From positions 186,001 through 250,000 of the forward strand of contig JALBVF010000003.1 of the NCBI GenBank assembly GCA_025050535.1: a stretch of DNA of 64,000 nucleotides. The letters are read 5' to 3'. Shown here piece after piece: positions 37,946-46,946 of this stretch (positions within the stretch are counted from its first letter, which is position 1; the number at the start of each line of letters is the position of its first letter). A program made the translations under genes and the position numbers. A model generated the notes under the pieces. It was not told the origin of the DNA. It made no database searches and saw only the letters and a program-made list of their open reading frames with translations. The stretch is from Candidatus Protistibacter heckmannii. Its GTDB lineage: Bacteria; Pseudomonadota; Gammaproteobacteria; Burkholderiales; Burkholderiaceae.

Positions 37946-39059
37946 TCCGGCACTTAAACATTGAACTTATTGAGTGATATAGAGTCGGCATGTTGCATGG
38001 ACAACATCGACTCGAGAACGCTGCCGGTAGCTGCCCTGAACGAACGGCGCCGACGTGCGGTGAAGATGCGGCTGGATGGCGTGAGCCTGAAGGACACGGC
38101 GGCGCAATGCGAGATGTCGAACACGACGCTCATTGCGGCGGTGAAGGCGTATCGCGCGAGCGGGTGGAAGGCCCTCGACGTAGAGCGCCCCGGGCGCCCG
38201 CAGGGTACGGGCAGAACGCTGACGGCGGAGCAGGAGCGCGAGGTTCAGCGGCTGATCCGCTGACCGCACGCCCGACCAGTTGAAGATGATCTATGCGCTG
38301 TGGAGCCGCCAGGCAGTTGCCGAGTTGATCCTTAACCGATACGGCATCAAGCTGGCCGTTCGCACGATGGGCCTGTATCTGGAGCGTTGGGGCTTCACGC
38401 CGCAAAAGCCCATGAAGAAGGCCTACGAGCAGTCGCCGGCGGCGGTGAAAAAGTGGCTCGACGAGGACTACCCGGTGATCGCCGCCTGCGCCAAGGCTGA
38501 GGGGGCCGAAATTCACTGGGGCGACGAGACCGGCGTACGCCGCGACGACGTGCGCGGGCGCAGCTACGCCCCGCAAGGCCAGACGCCCGTGATTCGCGTG
38601 AACAACAAGCGCCACGGCTTGTCGGTGTTCTCCACCGTCACCAACAAGGGCCAGATGCGCTGGCAGGCCTTCGACGGAGCGTTGAGCGCCGACATCCTGA
38701 TCGACTTCCTGCGCCGGCTGGTCAAGGATGCCGGCCGAAAGATCTACCTGATCCTCGACAACCTCGGCGTGCATCACTGCAAGCCGGTCAAGGCATGGCT
38801 TGCCGAGCACCAAGCCGACATCGAAGTCTTTTACCTGCCCAGCTACAGCCCGGAACTGAGCCCCAACGAAATGGCCAATGCCGACCTGAAGCAGGTCGGC
38901 ACCAAACTCGCTCCAGCTCGCTCGAAGCTGCAACTGGTGAAGGCCACGCGCCAGCATCTGCTCAGCGTTTAGCGACAGCCCGAGCGCGTCAAGAGCTACT
39001 TCGAACATGCGCCGGTTCGGCATGCTGCTTGAGTTCATTATTTCAATGCCGGATAAATA
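37940..39059 (+). mobile_element. IS630-family element, type A copy A3
   Basis: Flanked by TA at 37940-37941 and 39058-39059, 1,120 bp, full length. It sits between two truncated genes on opposite strands (the acyltransferase and mlaF), so it marks a deletion or rearrangement junction rather than a simple insertion. It contains a type B-like block from about 38752 to 38850. Confidence 0.93.
37997..38972 (+). pseudogene. IS630 transposase of copy A3, frameshifted
   Basis: ATG 37997 starts MDNIDSRTLPVAALNERRRR. One extra T near 38260 (CGCTGACC instead of CGCGACC) makes the first frame stop at TGA 38261-38263; the rest (38280-38972, MIYALWSRQAV) is open to the shared TAG. All three catalytic motifs ([23 protein letters not shown]) are present in the second part. 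The second catalytic region has the type B sequence ([19 protein letters not shown]). Splitting into two frames may be a lesion or a frameshift arrangement. Confidence 0.85.
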
Positions 39060-39848
39060 GCTCCCTTCCTCCAGCGCTGCGATGGCGCGCCTTCCGCGCG
39101 CGCCCAGGAAATACTCGCGCACGAAGGGGGGATCGATATGCAGCAGCTTCGGGATCGGCGCGGCCGCCAGCAGCCTGCCGTCGGACAGCGCGACGAGCGT
39201 GTCCATGTCGTGGGTGACCATCACGACCGTGAGATTTAGCTCGCGGCGCAGCGCGGCGATCAGGGCCACATAGTCGTCCGAGCCCTGCGGATCCAGGCCG
39301 GCGTTGGGCTCATCGAAGAACACCAGCTCCGGCTCCAGCGCCAGGGCGCGGGCCAGGGCCGCGCGCTTGATCATGCCGCCGGAGAGATCGGAGGGCATTT
39401 TATCGGCGTCGGCCACCGACAGGCCCACCATCTCCAGCTTGCGCAGCGCCGTCTCGCGCACCGTCTCGCCGGGCAGGCTGCGCAGTTCGCGCAGCGGCAG
39501 CGCGACGTTCTCCAGCGTGGTCAGCGCCGAGAACAGTGCACCATGCTGGAAGGCCATGCCGCAGCGGCGGCGCAGGCAGAGCATGCCCCTGGCGGAGAGC
39601 TTGCGCATGTTCTCGCCTAAGATCTGGATGCTGCCCCCGGTGGGCTTCTCCAGCGCCGCGAGCTGGCGCAGGAAGGTGGTCTTGCCCGAGCCCGAGGAGC
39701 CGACGATGGAAAGCACCTCGCCGCGGCGCACGTCCAGGTCGATGCCCTTGTGGATCGCGACCTTGCCGTAGCACTTGCGCAGGTTGCGCACCTGGATGAC
39801 GTTCTCGGCGGCAGCCGCCGCCGCGCTCGGATGGGAGGCCGGAGTCAT
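39060..39848 (-). pseudogene. mlaF: MlaF-type ABC ATPase, 3' end cut by IS copy A3
   Basis: ATP-binding subunit of an Mla-type phospholipid transporter. From ATG 39848: Walker A SIVGSSGSGKTTFLRQ (about 46-61), Q-loop MAFQHGALF, signature LSGGMIKRAALARALAL, Walker B LVFFDEPNAGLDPQG, and the H-loop VTHDMDT. The C-terminal residues (LHIDPPFVREYFLGARGRRA) run into the IS at 39059, after which the frame continues uninterrupted into the antisense strand of the transposase down to 38130. Most of the ATPase is present, so partial function is conceivable. The start overlaps the mlaE-like gene by 4 bases. Confidence 0.8.
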
Positions 39849-41036
39849 ATGCCGACGTCCTTGAACACGATGTCGAAGATGGCGTCCGCGAGGATCACCA
39901 GGGTGATCTCGGTGACCACGGAATTGGCCTTGCCCTCGCCCAGGCTGCGGGTGTTGGGCGAGATGCGCAGGCCGAAGAGGCAGGCGGTGATGGCGATGAG
40001 CATACCGAACACCGCGCCCTTGCCTAGGCCCAGCCAGATGTTGGCGACGTTGACCGCGCCGGGCAGATGGCGCATGAAGAAATGCGGGCTCACATCGAGC
40101 TGCAGCGCCGCCGCGAGCATGCCGCCGACGAGCGCCAGCATGTCTGTCCAGAGCACGAGCAGCGGCATCGCGATGGCCAGGGCGATGACCTTGGGCAGCA
40201 CCAGACGAAAGCCGCACGGCATGCCGATGACTTCCATCGCGTCGAGTTCCTCGTTCACGCGCATCACGCCGATCTGCACGGTGATGGCCGAGCCCGATCG
40301 GCCCGCCACGAGGATGGCGGCGAGCATTGGGCCGAGCTCGCGGATGATGGAGATGCCAAGCAGGTTGACGATATAGGGCCCGCCGCCGAAGCGCGCGAGC
40401 TGCTGCGAGGTCAAGTAGGAGAGCACGATGCCGATCAGAAAGCCCACCAGGGCCGTGATGCCCAGCGCGCGAAAGCCGATCTGGTAGACGTTGGCGCTGA
40501 TCTCGCGCCAGGGGCCCAGCGCCGGATTGGCGAGCAGGCGCAGCAGGTCGAGCGCGAGCTGGCCGATCAGGCCGCCGCCCTCGATCACGTGTTCGAAGAA
40601 ACGCAGCGTGGCGTCGCCCAACGGGCGAGACCTGGCGCAGCCCGGGCAGCTCCGCCGGGCTGAAGGCGCGCGTCTTGGGTTCTGTCCAGGTCCCGGCGCC
40701 GGGCTTGCGCGCGGCGCTGCGGAAGACCTCGCGCTGCAAGGAGGTGAGCTCCGCCTGTTCGGGCATCTTGTCGAGCCAGTGATGCAGCAGCCAGCGCGCG
40801 GCGACTTCGTTGAGCCGGTCGACGCCGCGCAAGTCCCAGGAGGCGCCGCGTTCGCGCGCTGCGATCACCTGCGCCTTGAGCCGCGCCATCTGCCGGCGGT
40901 CGCCCAGGCCCAGCACCGTCCAGCCGCTCGCCGAGTTCGGCGAGCGGCTGCGCGCCTGCGCGCCTGCGCGCTTGCGCATTCTGACGATGGGCGCGCGCTG
41001 CCCGAAGGGCTGCGCAGACGCGAGGAACGGGCTCAA
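39845..41036 (-). pseudogene. mlaE: MlaE-type ABC permease with N-terminal STAS-like region, frameshifted
   Basis: The permease domain (39845-40621) is clear: GVLV-type helices with RELGPMLAAILVAGRSGSAITVQIGVMRVNEELDAMEV, the MlaE/YrbE signature, and a C-terminal membrane region. Upstream, a different frame (about 40640-41036) encodes a STAS-like segment (GWTVLGLGDRRQMARLKAQV and LNEVAARWLLHHWLD). The two belong to one gene, as in other Burkholderiales, so a frameshift lies near 40625. The 5' start is unclear (TTG 41036). Together with the truncated mlaF, the transporter is probably non-functional. Confidence 0.65.
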
Positions 41037-41166
41037 TTCTTGACCTTCATGCGGTGGCGCTGCCTGGCGGACAACAATGGCCGAAGTGTAAGCCAGATGC
41101 CCCCGCCGCCGTACAATTCACCATCGCCCGCGTATCCTTCTTTCGCTTTTTCCTACTCTGCCGCCG

Positions 41167-42078
41167 ATGTCTGTTTCCCAACCGCCCCGCCTGAACGCCG
41201 AGCGCGTGCAGTCCCTGCTGCAAGCCCAGCCCGCCGAAGGCCGCGGCGGACCGGCTGAACCCTGGCGTATCGAATGCGTCGCGCAGACCGGCTCGACCAA
41301 CGCCGACCTGCTCGAGCGCTTGCGTGGCGCGGCGCCCGAACTCATCCGCGAAGGCACGCCGATGCTGCGCCAGGCCGACGGCCAGAGCGCCGGGCGCGGC
41401 CGCCTGGGCCGAAAATGGCACGGCAGCGCGGGCGCGAGCCTAATGTTCTCGCTAGCCTGGCCGCTGCCGCTGCCGCTCTCGGCCTTGGGTGGGCTGAGTC
41501 TCGCCTGCGGCGTGGCGGTGGTTGACGCGCTGCGCGGCGCGCTGGAAACAAGCAAGAACCAGCCCCTGGACGGACGTCTCGCCCTGAAGTGGCCCAACGA
41601 CGTGCTGCTCGACGGCCTGAAGCTCGCCGGCATCCTGATCGAGATCGCGCTCGCGCCGAAGGCCGGCCCGACCTGGGTGGTGATCGGCATCGGCCTGAAC
41701 CTGCATGTCGCCGACGCGGCCCAGGCCGTCGTCGGCAGGCCACTCGCGGGGCTCGACAGGCTCTTCGCCGACGGCGCGAGCGCGAGCGCGCCCGAGCCCG
41801 AGGCGCTGCTCGCGCGGCTGGCCGCCGAGCTCGACGCGCGGATCGTGCAGTTCGGTCGCGAAGGCTTCGCCGGCATCGCGGCGCGCTGGAATGCGCTGGA
41901 CGCCTATGCCGGGCAGCCGGTGCGCATCCTGCCGGGCACCGGCGGCGTGGGCGAGGGCGAGGCGCTGTTCGAAGGCCTGGCCGAGGGCGTGGACGCGGGC
42001 GGCGCGCTGCGGCTGCGCACCGCGCAGGGCATGCGCTCGATCGTGGCGGGCGAGGTCTCGCTGCGGCCGGGGGCATAA
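41167..42078 (+). CDS. birA: biotin-[acetyl-CoA-carboxylase] ligase
   Basis: Attaches biotin to the biotin carboxyl carrier protein. The 303 residues have the catalytic signature GRGRLGRKWHG (about 76-86) and KWPNDVLLDGLKLAGILIE (about 139-157), plus a C-terminal SH3-like domain (VRILPGTGGVGEGEALFEGL). The N-terminus is short and lacks the winged HTH of E. coli BirA, so it is a mono-functional ligase. It is followed by coaX 58 bp on, the common Burkholderiales birA-coaX pair. Intact. Confidence 0.93.
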   Translation: MSVSQPPRLNAERVQSLLQAQPAEGRGGPAEPWRIECVAQTGSTNADLLERLRGAAPELIREGTPMLRQADGQSAGRGRLGRKWHGSAGASLMFSLAWPLPLPLSALGGLSLACGVAVVDALRGALETSKNQPLDGRLALKWPNDVLLDGLKLAGILIEIALAPKAGPTWVVIGIGLNLHVADAAQAVVGRPLAGLDRLFADGASASAPEPEALLARLAAELDARIVQFGREGFAGIAARWNALDAYAGQPVRILPGTGGVGEGEALFEGLAEGVDAGGALRLRTAQGMRSIVAGEVSLRPGA

Positions 42079-42136
42079 TGCGGCCATCGAATACGGCCAT
42101 CGTTTTCAGGCTGAACGGAAGGACCCGGCGGCAACC

Positions 42137-43153
42137 ATGTCTTGCGAACTGCTGATCGACAGCGGCAACACCCGGATCAAATGGGCCTTGTCCGCCCTGC
42201 CCCATGCCGGGCAGTTCGGCTGGCTGGCCTCCGGCAGCTGCGCGCGCGACGACGTGGGCTCCCTGCCCAAGACCTGGCGCGACGCCGTGCGCAGGCTCGC
42301 CGGCGAAGTCGGCGGAAACGGCGAGCCCAAACTGCCCGTGGCGGCCTGGATCTCCAACGTCGCCGGCCCGCAGTCCGAGACCACGCTGCGGCGCTGCGTG
42401 ACCGCGCTGGGCGTCGCCGAGACGCGGGTCCACGTGATCCGCTCGCGGGCCCGCCAATGCGGGCTGAGCAATCTCTATCCCCAGCCCGCGCAGCTCGGCA
42501 GCGACCGCTGGGCCGCGGCCATCTATGCGCGCCACGCCTATCTGGAACGCCCCCTGCTGGTGGCGACGCTGGGCACCGCCACCACGCTCGACCGCATCAA
42601 CCCCGAAGGCGAATTCCTCGGTGGCCTGATCCTGCCCGGCCTGCTCGCCATGCTCGGCAGCCTCGGGCAGTCCACCGCCGGCCTGCCAGACCTGCGCGCG
42701 GTGCTCGACGGCGGCGCGCAGGACAAAGACACGCAGCCGCGCGCAGCGGAAGACGGCCTGCCCTGCAGCTTGTTCGGCGCGCCGCGCGAAGGCGGCGCGG
42801 CGGTCCAGACCCGCGGCGCCGGCATGCTCGCCAATGCGCTGCGCGCCGCGCGCTCCGGGCACGGCGGCCACACCCAGGCCGCCATCCTCGGCGGCTGCGT
42901 GCTCGCGCAGGCGGGCGCGGTGCAGCGCGCCTGGGACGCCCTGCTCGAGGAGCACGAACTCGGCACGCTCGCCCCCGGCGGCGCCCACGCGCTGCGCCTG
43001 CGGCATCTGGTCGACGTGCCCCAGGGCCCACTGTGCGTGCTGGCCGGCGGCGCGGCCAGCGCGGTGGAGGGTCTTCTGGACATGCCCCTCGCCAGGCACG
43101 ACAATCTGGTCCTCTCCGGGCTGCGCCTGATCGCCCAGGAACATGGCGGCTGA
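42137..43153 (+). CDS. coaX: type III pantothenate kinase (Baf family)
   Basis: First step of coenzyme A synthesis: ATP-dependent phosphorylation of pantothenate, CoaX type. The 338 residues begin MSCELLIDSGNTRIKWAL with the P-loop-like DSGNTR motif; GSDRW near 120 and the ASKHA-fold segment TLGTATTLDRINPEGEFLGG near 141 follow. In Bordetella the homologue was described as Bvg accessory factor (Baf). An Ala/Gly-rich insertion around 190-225 makes it longer than many CoaX proteins. It starts at ATG 42137. Intact. Confidence 0.92.
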   Translation: MSCELLIDSGNTRIKWALSALPHAGQFGWLASGSCARDDVGSLPKTWRDAVRRLAGEVGGNGEPKLPVAAWISNVAGPQSETTLRRCVTALGVAETRVHVIRSRARQCGLSNLYPQPAQLGSDRWAAAIYARHAYLERPLLVATLGTATTLDRINPEGEFLGGLILPGLLAMLGSLGQSTAGLPDLRAVLDGGAQDKDTQPRAAEDGLPCSLFGAPREGGAAVQTRGAGMLANALRAARSGHGGHTQAAILGGCVLAQAGAVQRAWDALLEEHELGTLAPGGAHALRLRHLVDVPQGPLCVLAGGAASAVEGLLDMPLARHDNLVLSGLRLIAQEHGG

Positions 43154-43203
43154 GCGGCGGATCCGCTCCCACCAACGATCCCAACCACCGACCCAAGGCC
43201 ACG

Positions 43204-43422
43204 ATGTCGCGAGTTCTTCTGATCCTGCTGGTTGCCGCCAACTGCCTGACGGCGGCCTATCTCGAAAGCGGCGCGGAGCTCCCCGCCGGCACGGTGCAGA
43301 TGCTGCTCTCCAAGCTCGAGACCGGGCGCGAGCCGGAGCGGGTGGAAAAGCAGCTGGGGCCGACGAACATCCTGCCACGCCCCGACCTCATCTCCGCCGC
43401 CAAGAACCTCTCCAAGCTATAA
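43204..43422 (+). CDS. small hypothetical protein with N-terminal membrane anchor
   Basis: A 72-residue frame from ATG 43204 begins MSRVLLILLVAANCLTAAYL, a hydrophobic anchor or signal, then a polar region (TVQMLLSKLETGREPERVEKQ). It follows coaX by 50 bp on the same strand, a place where SPOR-domain proteins are often found, and may be the truncated N-terminus of one; no SPOR domain is visible. Low certainty. The 78 bp to the next gene holds nothing recognisable. Confidence 0.5.
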   Translation: MSRVLLILLVAANCLTAAYLESGAELPAGTVQMLLSKLETGREPERVEKQLGPTNILPRPDLISAAKNLSKL

Positions 43423-43500
43423 ACCCGCGGGCGGGCCACGGGTAGGCCGTGGCGGCCTGATTTCATCGATTCGATCTGGAATGCGCTCGTCGCGCCGGGC

Positions 43501-44049
43501 TCAAGCCTGGCCGCGGGCTTTCTTCAACAGCGCGGTGGTCGAGCGCTCGTGCAGGAAGGGGATCGCCAGCGCCTTGCCGCCCCAGCTGCGCACGGCGGCG
43601 GTCTCTTCCAGGCTGTCGATGTCGTAGTCGCCTCCCTTGACGTAGATGTCGGGGCGGATCTCCCGGATCAGCGCCACCGGCGTCTTCTCCTCGAACATCA
43701 CCACCAGGTCCACCGCCTCCAGCGCCGCGAGCAGCGCGGCGCGGTCGGCCTGGCCGTTCATCGGCCGGTCATCGCCCTTGCCGAGCATGCGCACCGAGGC
43801 GTCGGTGTTCAGGCCGATGGCGAGGGCCGCGCCCAGGGCGCGCGCCTGCGCGAGGTAGGTGGCGTGGCCACGGTGCAGGATGTCGAAGACTCCGTTGGTG
43901 AAGACCATGGGCCGCGGGAGGGCGGCCAGGCGCGCGGACAGGTCCGCGCGCACGCAGAGCTTGCGCTCGAAGGCGGGTGCGGCGGACAGCGGGGATTGAG
44001 GTTCCGCCGGTGTGGCGGAACCGCTTGCGCCGGAACCGGCGTGCGCCAA
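43501..44049 (-). CDS. rfaE2: D-glycero-beta-D-manno-heptose 1-phosphate adenylyltransferase
   Basis: Nucleotidyltransferase that makes ADP-heptose for the LPS inner core (the C-terminal half of E. coli HldE as a separate protein). The 182 residues have an N-terminal linker of about 45, then the cytidylyltransferase-like motif FTNGVFDILHRGHATYL (HxGH at about 61-64), GLNTDASVRMLGKG, and IYVKGGDYDIDSLEE. It abuts the diiron gene on the same strand (stop and start touch at 44049/44050). Intact. Confidence 0.93.
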   Translation of the reverse strand: MAHAGSGASGSATPAEPQSPLSAAPAFERKLCVRADLSARLAALPRPMVFTNGVFDILHRGHATYLAQARALGAALAIGLNTDASVRMLGKGDDRPMNGQADRAALLAALEAVDLVVMFEEKTPVALIREIRPDIYVKGGDYDIDSLEETAAVRSWGGKALAIPFLHERSTTALLKKARGQA

Positions 44050-44928
44050 TTACACCGCCTGCGGGGCGGGCTCTCCGCCGGCGGGGCCCGCGGCCGCGAC
44101 GATGCGCGCGGCCACTTCCTTGCGGTAGCGGTTCAGGTCCTGCACGGTGTCGAAGGTGCGCTCGAACAGCAGCGAGAGGTTGTGCAGGATGCGCTCAATG
44201 ACCTTCTTCTCCCACAGCTCGTCGAAGCGGATCTGCGCGTCGAGCCAGCGCTCGAGCCAGTCCGGATCGGGCAGGCGGGACTGCACGGTGTCGCGCGGGA
44301 ACAGTGCCTTGTTCACGTGCAGGTTGGTCGGATGCAGCGGCTTTTCGGTGCGGCGCGCGGCGGCCATCAGCACGCCGATCTTGGCGAAGGCGGTGCGGGC
44401 GACGTCGCCGAACTGCGTCATGGCCTTCTTCATGTAGCGCAGATAGGCGCCGCCGTGGCGGGCTTCGTCCTGCGACAGCGTCCGGTAGATGTGCTTGATC
44501 ACCGGCTCGGTGTGCCATTCTGCGGCGCGGCGGTACCAGTGATTCAGGCGGATTTCGCCGCAGAAATGTAGCATCAGGGTTTCGAGCGGCGGCGCGGGGT
44601 CGAATTCAAAGCGCACGGCATGCAGCTCTTCTTCGGAGGGCAGAAATTCCGGACGGAAACGGCGCAGATATTCCATCAGCACCAGAGAATGCTTCTGCTC
44701 TTCGAAGAACCAGATGCTGATAAAGGCCGAGAAATCGGAGTCATGCCGATAATCGCGCAAGAACATTTCCGTGGCCGGCAGCGCCGCCCATTCGGTCATG
44801 GCGTTCATCTTGATGGTTTCGGCCTGCTCATCGGACAGCATGGCGGGATCGAAATCCCCCCACGGAATATCCTTGTCCATATTCCAGCGCACTGCCTCGA
44901 GCGATTTGTACAACACTGGATACAGCAT
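44050..44928 (-). CDS. ferritin-like diiron protein
   Basis: A 292-residue, largely helical protein of the ferritin-like superfamily. Two diiron half-sites are visible: E-x(n)-EEQKH near 47-78 (TEWAAL...WFFEEQKHS) and E...DEARH near 122-151 (FCGEIRLNHWYRRAAEWH, SQDEARHGG). It resembles acyl-ACP desaturase/hydroxylase-type proteins encoded next to rfaE2 in Burkholderiales, but the reaction is not known. ATG 44928 is 67 bp from the left end of IS copy A4, so its promoter may be partly displaced. Intact. Confidence 0.8.
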   Translation of the reverse strand: MLYPVLYKSLEAVRWNMDKDIPWGDFDPAMLSDEQAETIKMNAMTEWAALPATEMFLRDYRHDSDFSAFISIWFFEEQKHSLVLMEYLRRFRPEFLPSEEELHAVRFEFDPAPPLETLMLHFCGEIRLNHWYRRAAEWHTEPVIKHIYRTLSQDEARHGGAYLRYMKKAMTQFGDVARTAFAKIGVLMAAARRTEKPLHPTNLHVNKALFPRDTVQSRLPDPDWLERWLDAQIRFDELWEKKVIERILHNLSLLFERTFDTVQDLNRYRKEVAARIVAAAGPAGGEPAPQAV

Positions 44929-44994
44929 TATTGGCCTGCCCTTAAAAAGTTCTCGCGATTTTAACAGAGAGCCAGGGCCACTCTAAGACCGGAT

Positions 44995-46284
44995 TATTGA
45001 TCCGGCATTGAAACAATGAACTCAAGCAGCATACCGAACCGGCGCATGTTCGAAGTAGCTCTTGACGCGCTCGGGCTGTCGCTAAACGCTGAGCAGATGC
45101 TGGCGCGTGGCCTTCACCAGTTGCAGCTTCGAGCGAGCTGGAGCGAGTTTGGTGCCGACCTGCTTCAGGTCGGCATTGGCCATTTCGTTGGGGCTCAGTT
45201 CGGGGCTGTAGCTGGGCAAGTAGAAGACTTCGATCTCGTGCTTGTGCTCGGCCAGCCAGGCCTTCACGGGCTTGCTGTAGTGCACGCGCAGGTTGTCCAG
45301 GATCAGGTAGATCTTTCGGCCGGCATCCTTGAATGCGAGATGTCGCGCACGACGCTCATTGCTGCGGTGAAGGCGTATCGCGCGGGCGGGTGGAAGGCCC
45401 TCGACGTTGAGCGCCCCGGGCGCCCACAGGGTACGGGCAGAACGCTGACGGCGGAGCAGGAGCGCGAGGTTCAGCGGCTGATCCGCGACCGCACGCCCGA
45501 CCAGTTGAAGATGATCTACGCGCTGTGGAGCCGCCAGGCAGTTGCCGAGTTGATCCTTAACCGATACGGCATCAAGCTGGCCGTTCGCACGATGGGCCTG
45601 TATCTGGAGCGTTGGGGCTTCACGCCGAAAAAGCCCATGAAGAAGGCCTACGAGCAGTCGCCGGCGGCGGTGAAAAAGTGGCTCGACGAGGACTACCCGG
45701 TGATCGCCGCCTGCGCCAAGGCTGAGGGGGCCAAAATTCACTGGGGCGACGAGACCGGCGTGCGCCGCGACGACGTGCGCGGGCGCAGCTACGCCCCGCA
45801 AGGCCAGACGCCCGTGATTCGCGTGAACAACAAGCGCCACGGCTTGTCGGTGATCTCCACCGTCACCAACAAGGGCCAGATGCGCTGGCAGGCCTTCGAC
45901 GGAGCGTTGAGCGCCGACATCCTGATCGACTTCCTGCGCCGGCTGGTCAAGGATGCCGGCCGAAAGATCTACCTGATCCTGGACAACCTGCGTGTGCACC
46001 ACAGCAAGCCCGTGAAGGCCTGGCTGGCCGAGAACAAGCACGAGATCGAAGTCTTCTACTTGCCAAGCTACAGCCCCGAACTGAGCCCCAACGAAATGGC
46101 CAATGCCGACCTGAAGCAGGTCGGCACCAAACTCGCTCCAGCTCGCTCGAAGCTGCAACTGGTGAAGGTCACGCGCCAGCATCTGCTCAGCGTTCAGCGA
46201 CAGCCCGAGCGCGTCAAGAGCTACTTCGAACATGCGCCGGTTCGGTATGCTGCTTGAGTTCATTGTTTCAACGCCGGATAAATA
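44995..46284. mobile_element. chimeric IS630 type A element with two inverted right ends (A4)
   Basis: Bounded by TA at 44995-44996 and 46283-46284, 1,290 bp. Bases 44997-45330 are the right-hand third of type A in inverted orientation; at 45331 the sequence switches to the plus-strand element beginning inside the HTH coding region and runs to its own right end. Both termini are therefore right ends, and about 330 bp at each end are inverted copies of each other (45000-45330 versus 45953-46283). The left end and transposase start of type A are missing. Confidence 0.9.
45331..46257 (+). pseudogene. IS630 transposase of A4, 5' truncated; retains the full C-terminus
   Basis: The transposase frame begins at codon CEMSRTTLIAAVKA, lacking about 48 N-terminal residues, and the upstream sequence is the antisense of another right end, producing a 413-codon chimeric frame from 45016. 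All catalytic motifs (HWGDE, ILDNLRVHH, YSPELSPNE) are present. Unlike the other A copies, the codon after LLSV is CAG, so the frame continues 20 residues (RVKSYFEHAPVRYAA) to TGA 46255-46257. This is probably the ancestral C-terminus. Confidence 0.85.
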
Positions 46285-46295
46285 ATTTCAGGGTG

Positions 46296-46937
46296 TTACG
46301 CGGAAGGCTTGGCGGCCGCGTCCGCCGAGAGCATGCGCTCCACATAGCGCGCGATCAGGTCGATCTCGAGATTCACCTTGGTGCCGCCCTTGAGATGCTT
46401 GAGCGTGGTCAAGGCGATGGTGTGGGGGATCAGGTTGATCGAAAACTCGCAGCCAAGGCTGCTGTCGCTCACCTTGTTCACCGTGAGCGACACGCCGTTG
46501 ACGACGATCGAGCCCTTGTAGGCTAGATAGCGGCCAAGGTCCTTGGGCGCGAGCACGCGCAGCTCCCAGGATTCGCCCACCGGCGCGAAATGCGTGACCG
46601 TGCCCAGGCCGTCCACGTGGCCTGAGACCAGATGCCCGCCGAGCCGGTCGGCTAGGCGCAGCGCCTTCTCCAGGTTCACCTCGCCGGGCCGGTCCAGGCC
46701 GGCGGTCAGGCGCAGCGATTCGCGCGAGACCTCGACGTCGAAGACCTTGCCCTCGAGGCTCACCACCGTCATGCAGGCGCCCTGGATGGCGATGCTGTCG
46801 CCGAGCGCGACATCGCTCACGTCCAGCGCGCCCGCGTCGATCGACAGGCGCACGCCGGACTTGGGGTCATCGGCGCCTTCGCCCAGCAGGGTGACGCGCT
46901 CGATGCGGCCGACGGCCGCGACTATGCCTGTGAACAT
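46296..46937 (-). CDS. ribE: riboflavin synthase (alpha subunit)
   Basis: Dismutates two 6,7-dimethyl-8-ribityllumazines to riboflavin. The 213 residues have the duplicated barrel: the first begins MFTGIVAAVGRIERV, with GACMTVV near 57; the second begins GHLVSGHVDGLGTV near 101, with VNGVSLTVNKV near 149. Length is normal. It is squeezed between A4 (11 bp past the stop) and A5 (9 bp before the ATG). The AAGGAAG ribosome binding site in front of the ATG lies directly at the IS junction, so the native promoter has been displaced. The coding frame is intact. Confidence 0.94.
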   Translation of the reverse strand: MFTGIVAAVGRIERVTLLGEGADDPKSGVRLSIDAGALDVSDVALGDSIAIQGACMTVVSLEGKVFDVEVSRESLRLTAGLDRPGEVNLEKALRLADRLGGHLVSGHVDGLGTVTHFAPVGESWELRVLAPKDLGRYLAYKGSIVVNGVSLTVNKVSDSSLGCEFSINLIPHTIALTTLKHLKGGTKVNLEIDLIARYVERMLSADAAAKPSA

Positions 46938-46946
46938 GCTCTTCCT

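Noticed and set aside
38130-41036. A single 968-codon minus-strand open frame
   Set aside because: It is a chain of three unrelated pieces in one frame: the STAS-like start of the permease gene, an out-of-frame passage through the MlaE region, then MlaF and the antisense of IS copy A3.
45016-46263. Long open frames on both strands of A4 (413 and 393 codons) as novel genes
   Set aside because: They arise from the inverted-arm structure and the open antisense strand of the transposase; no independent start signal or family.
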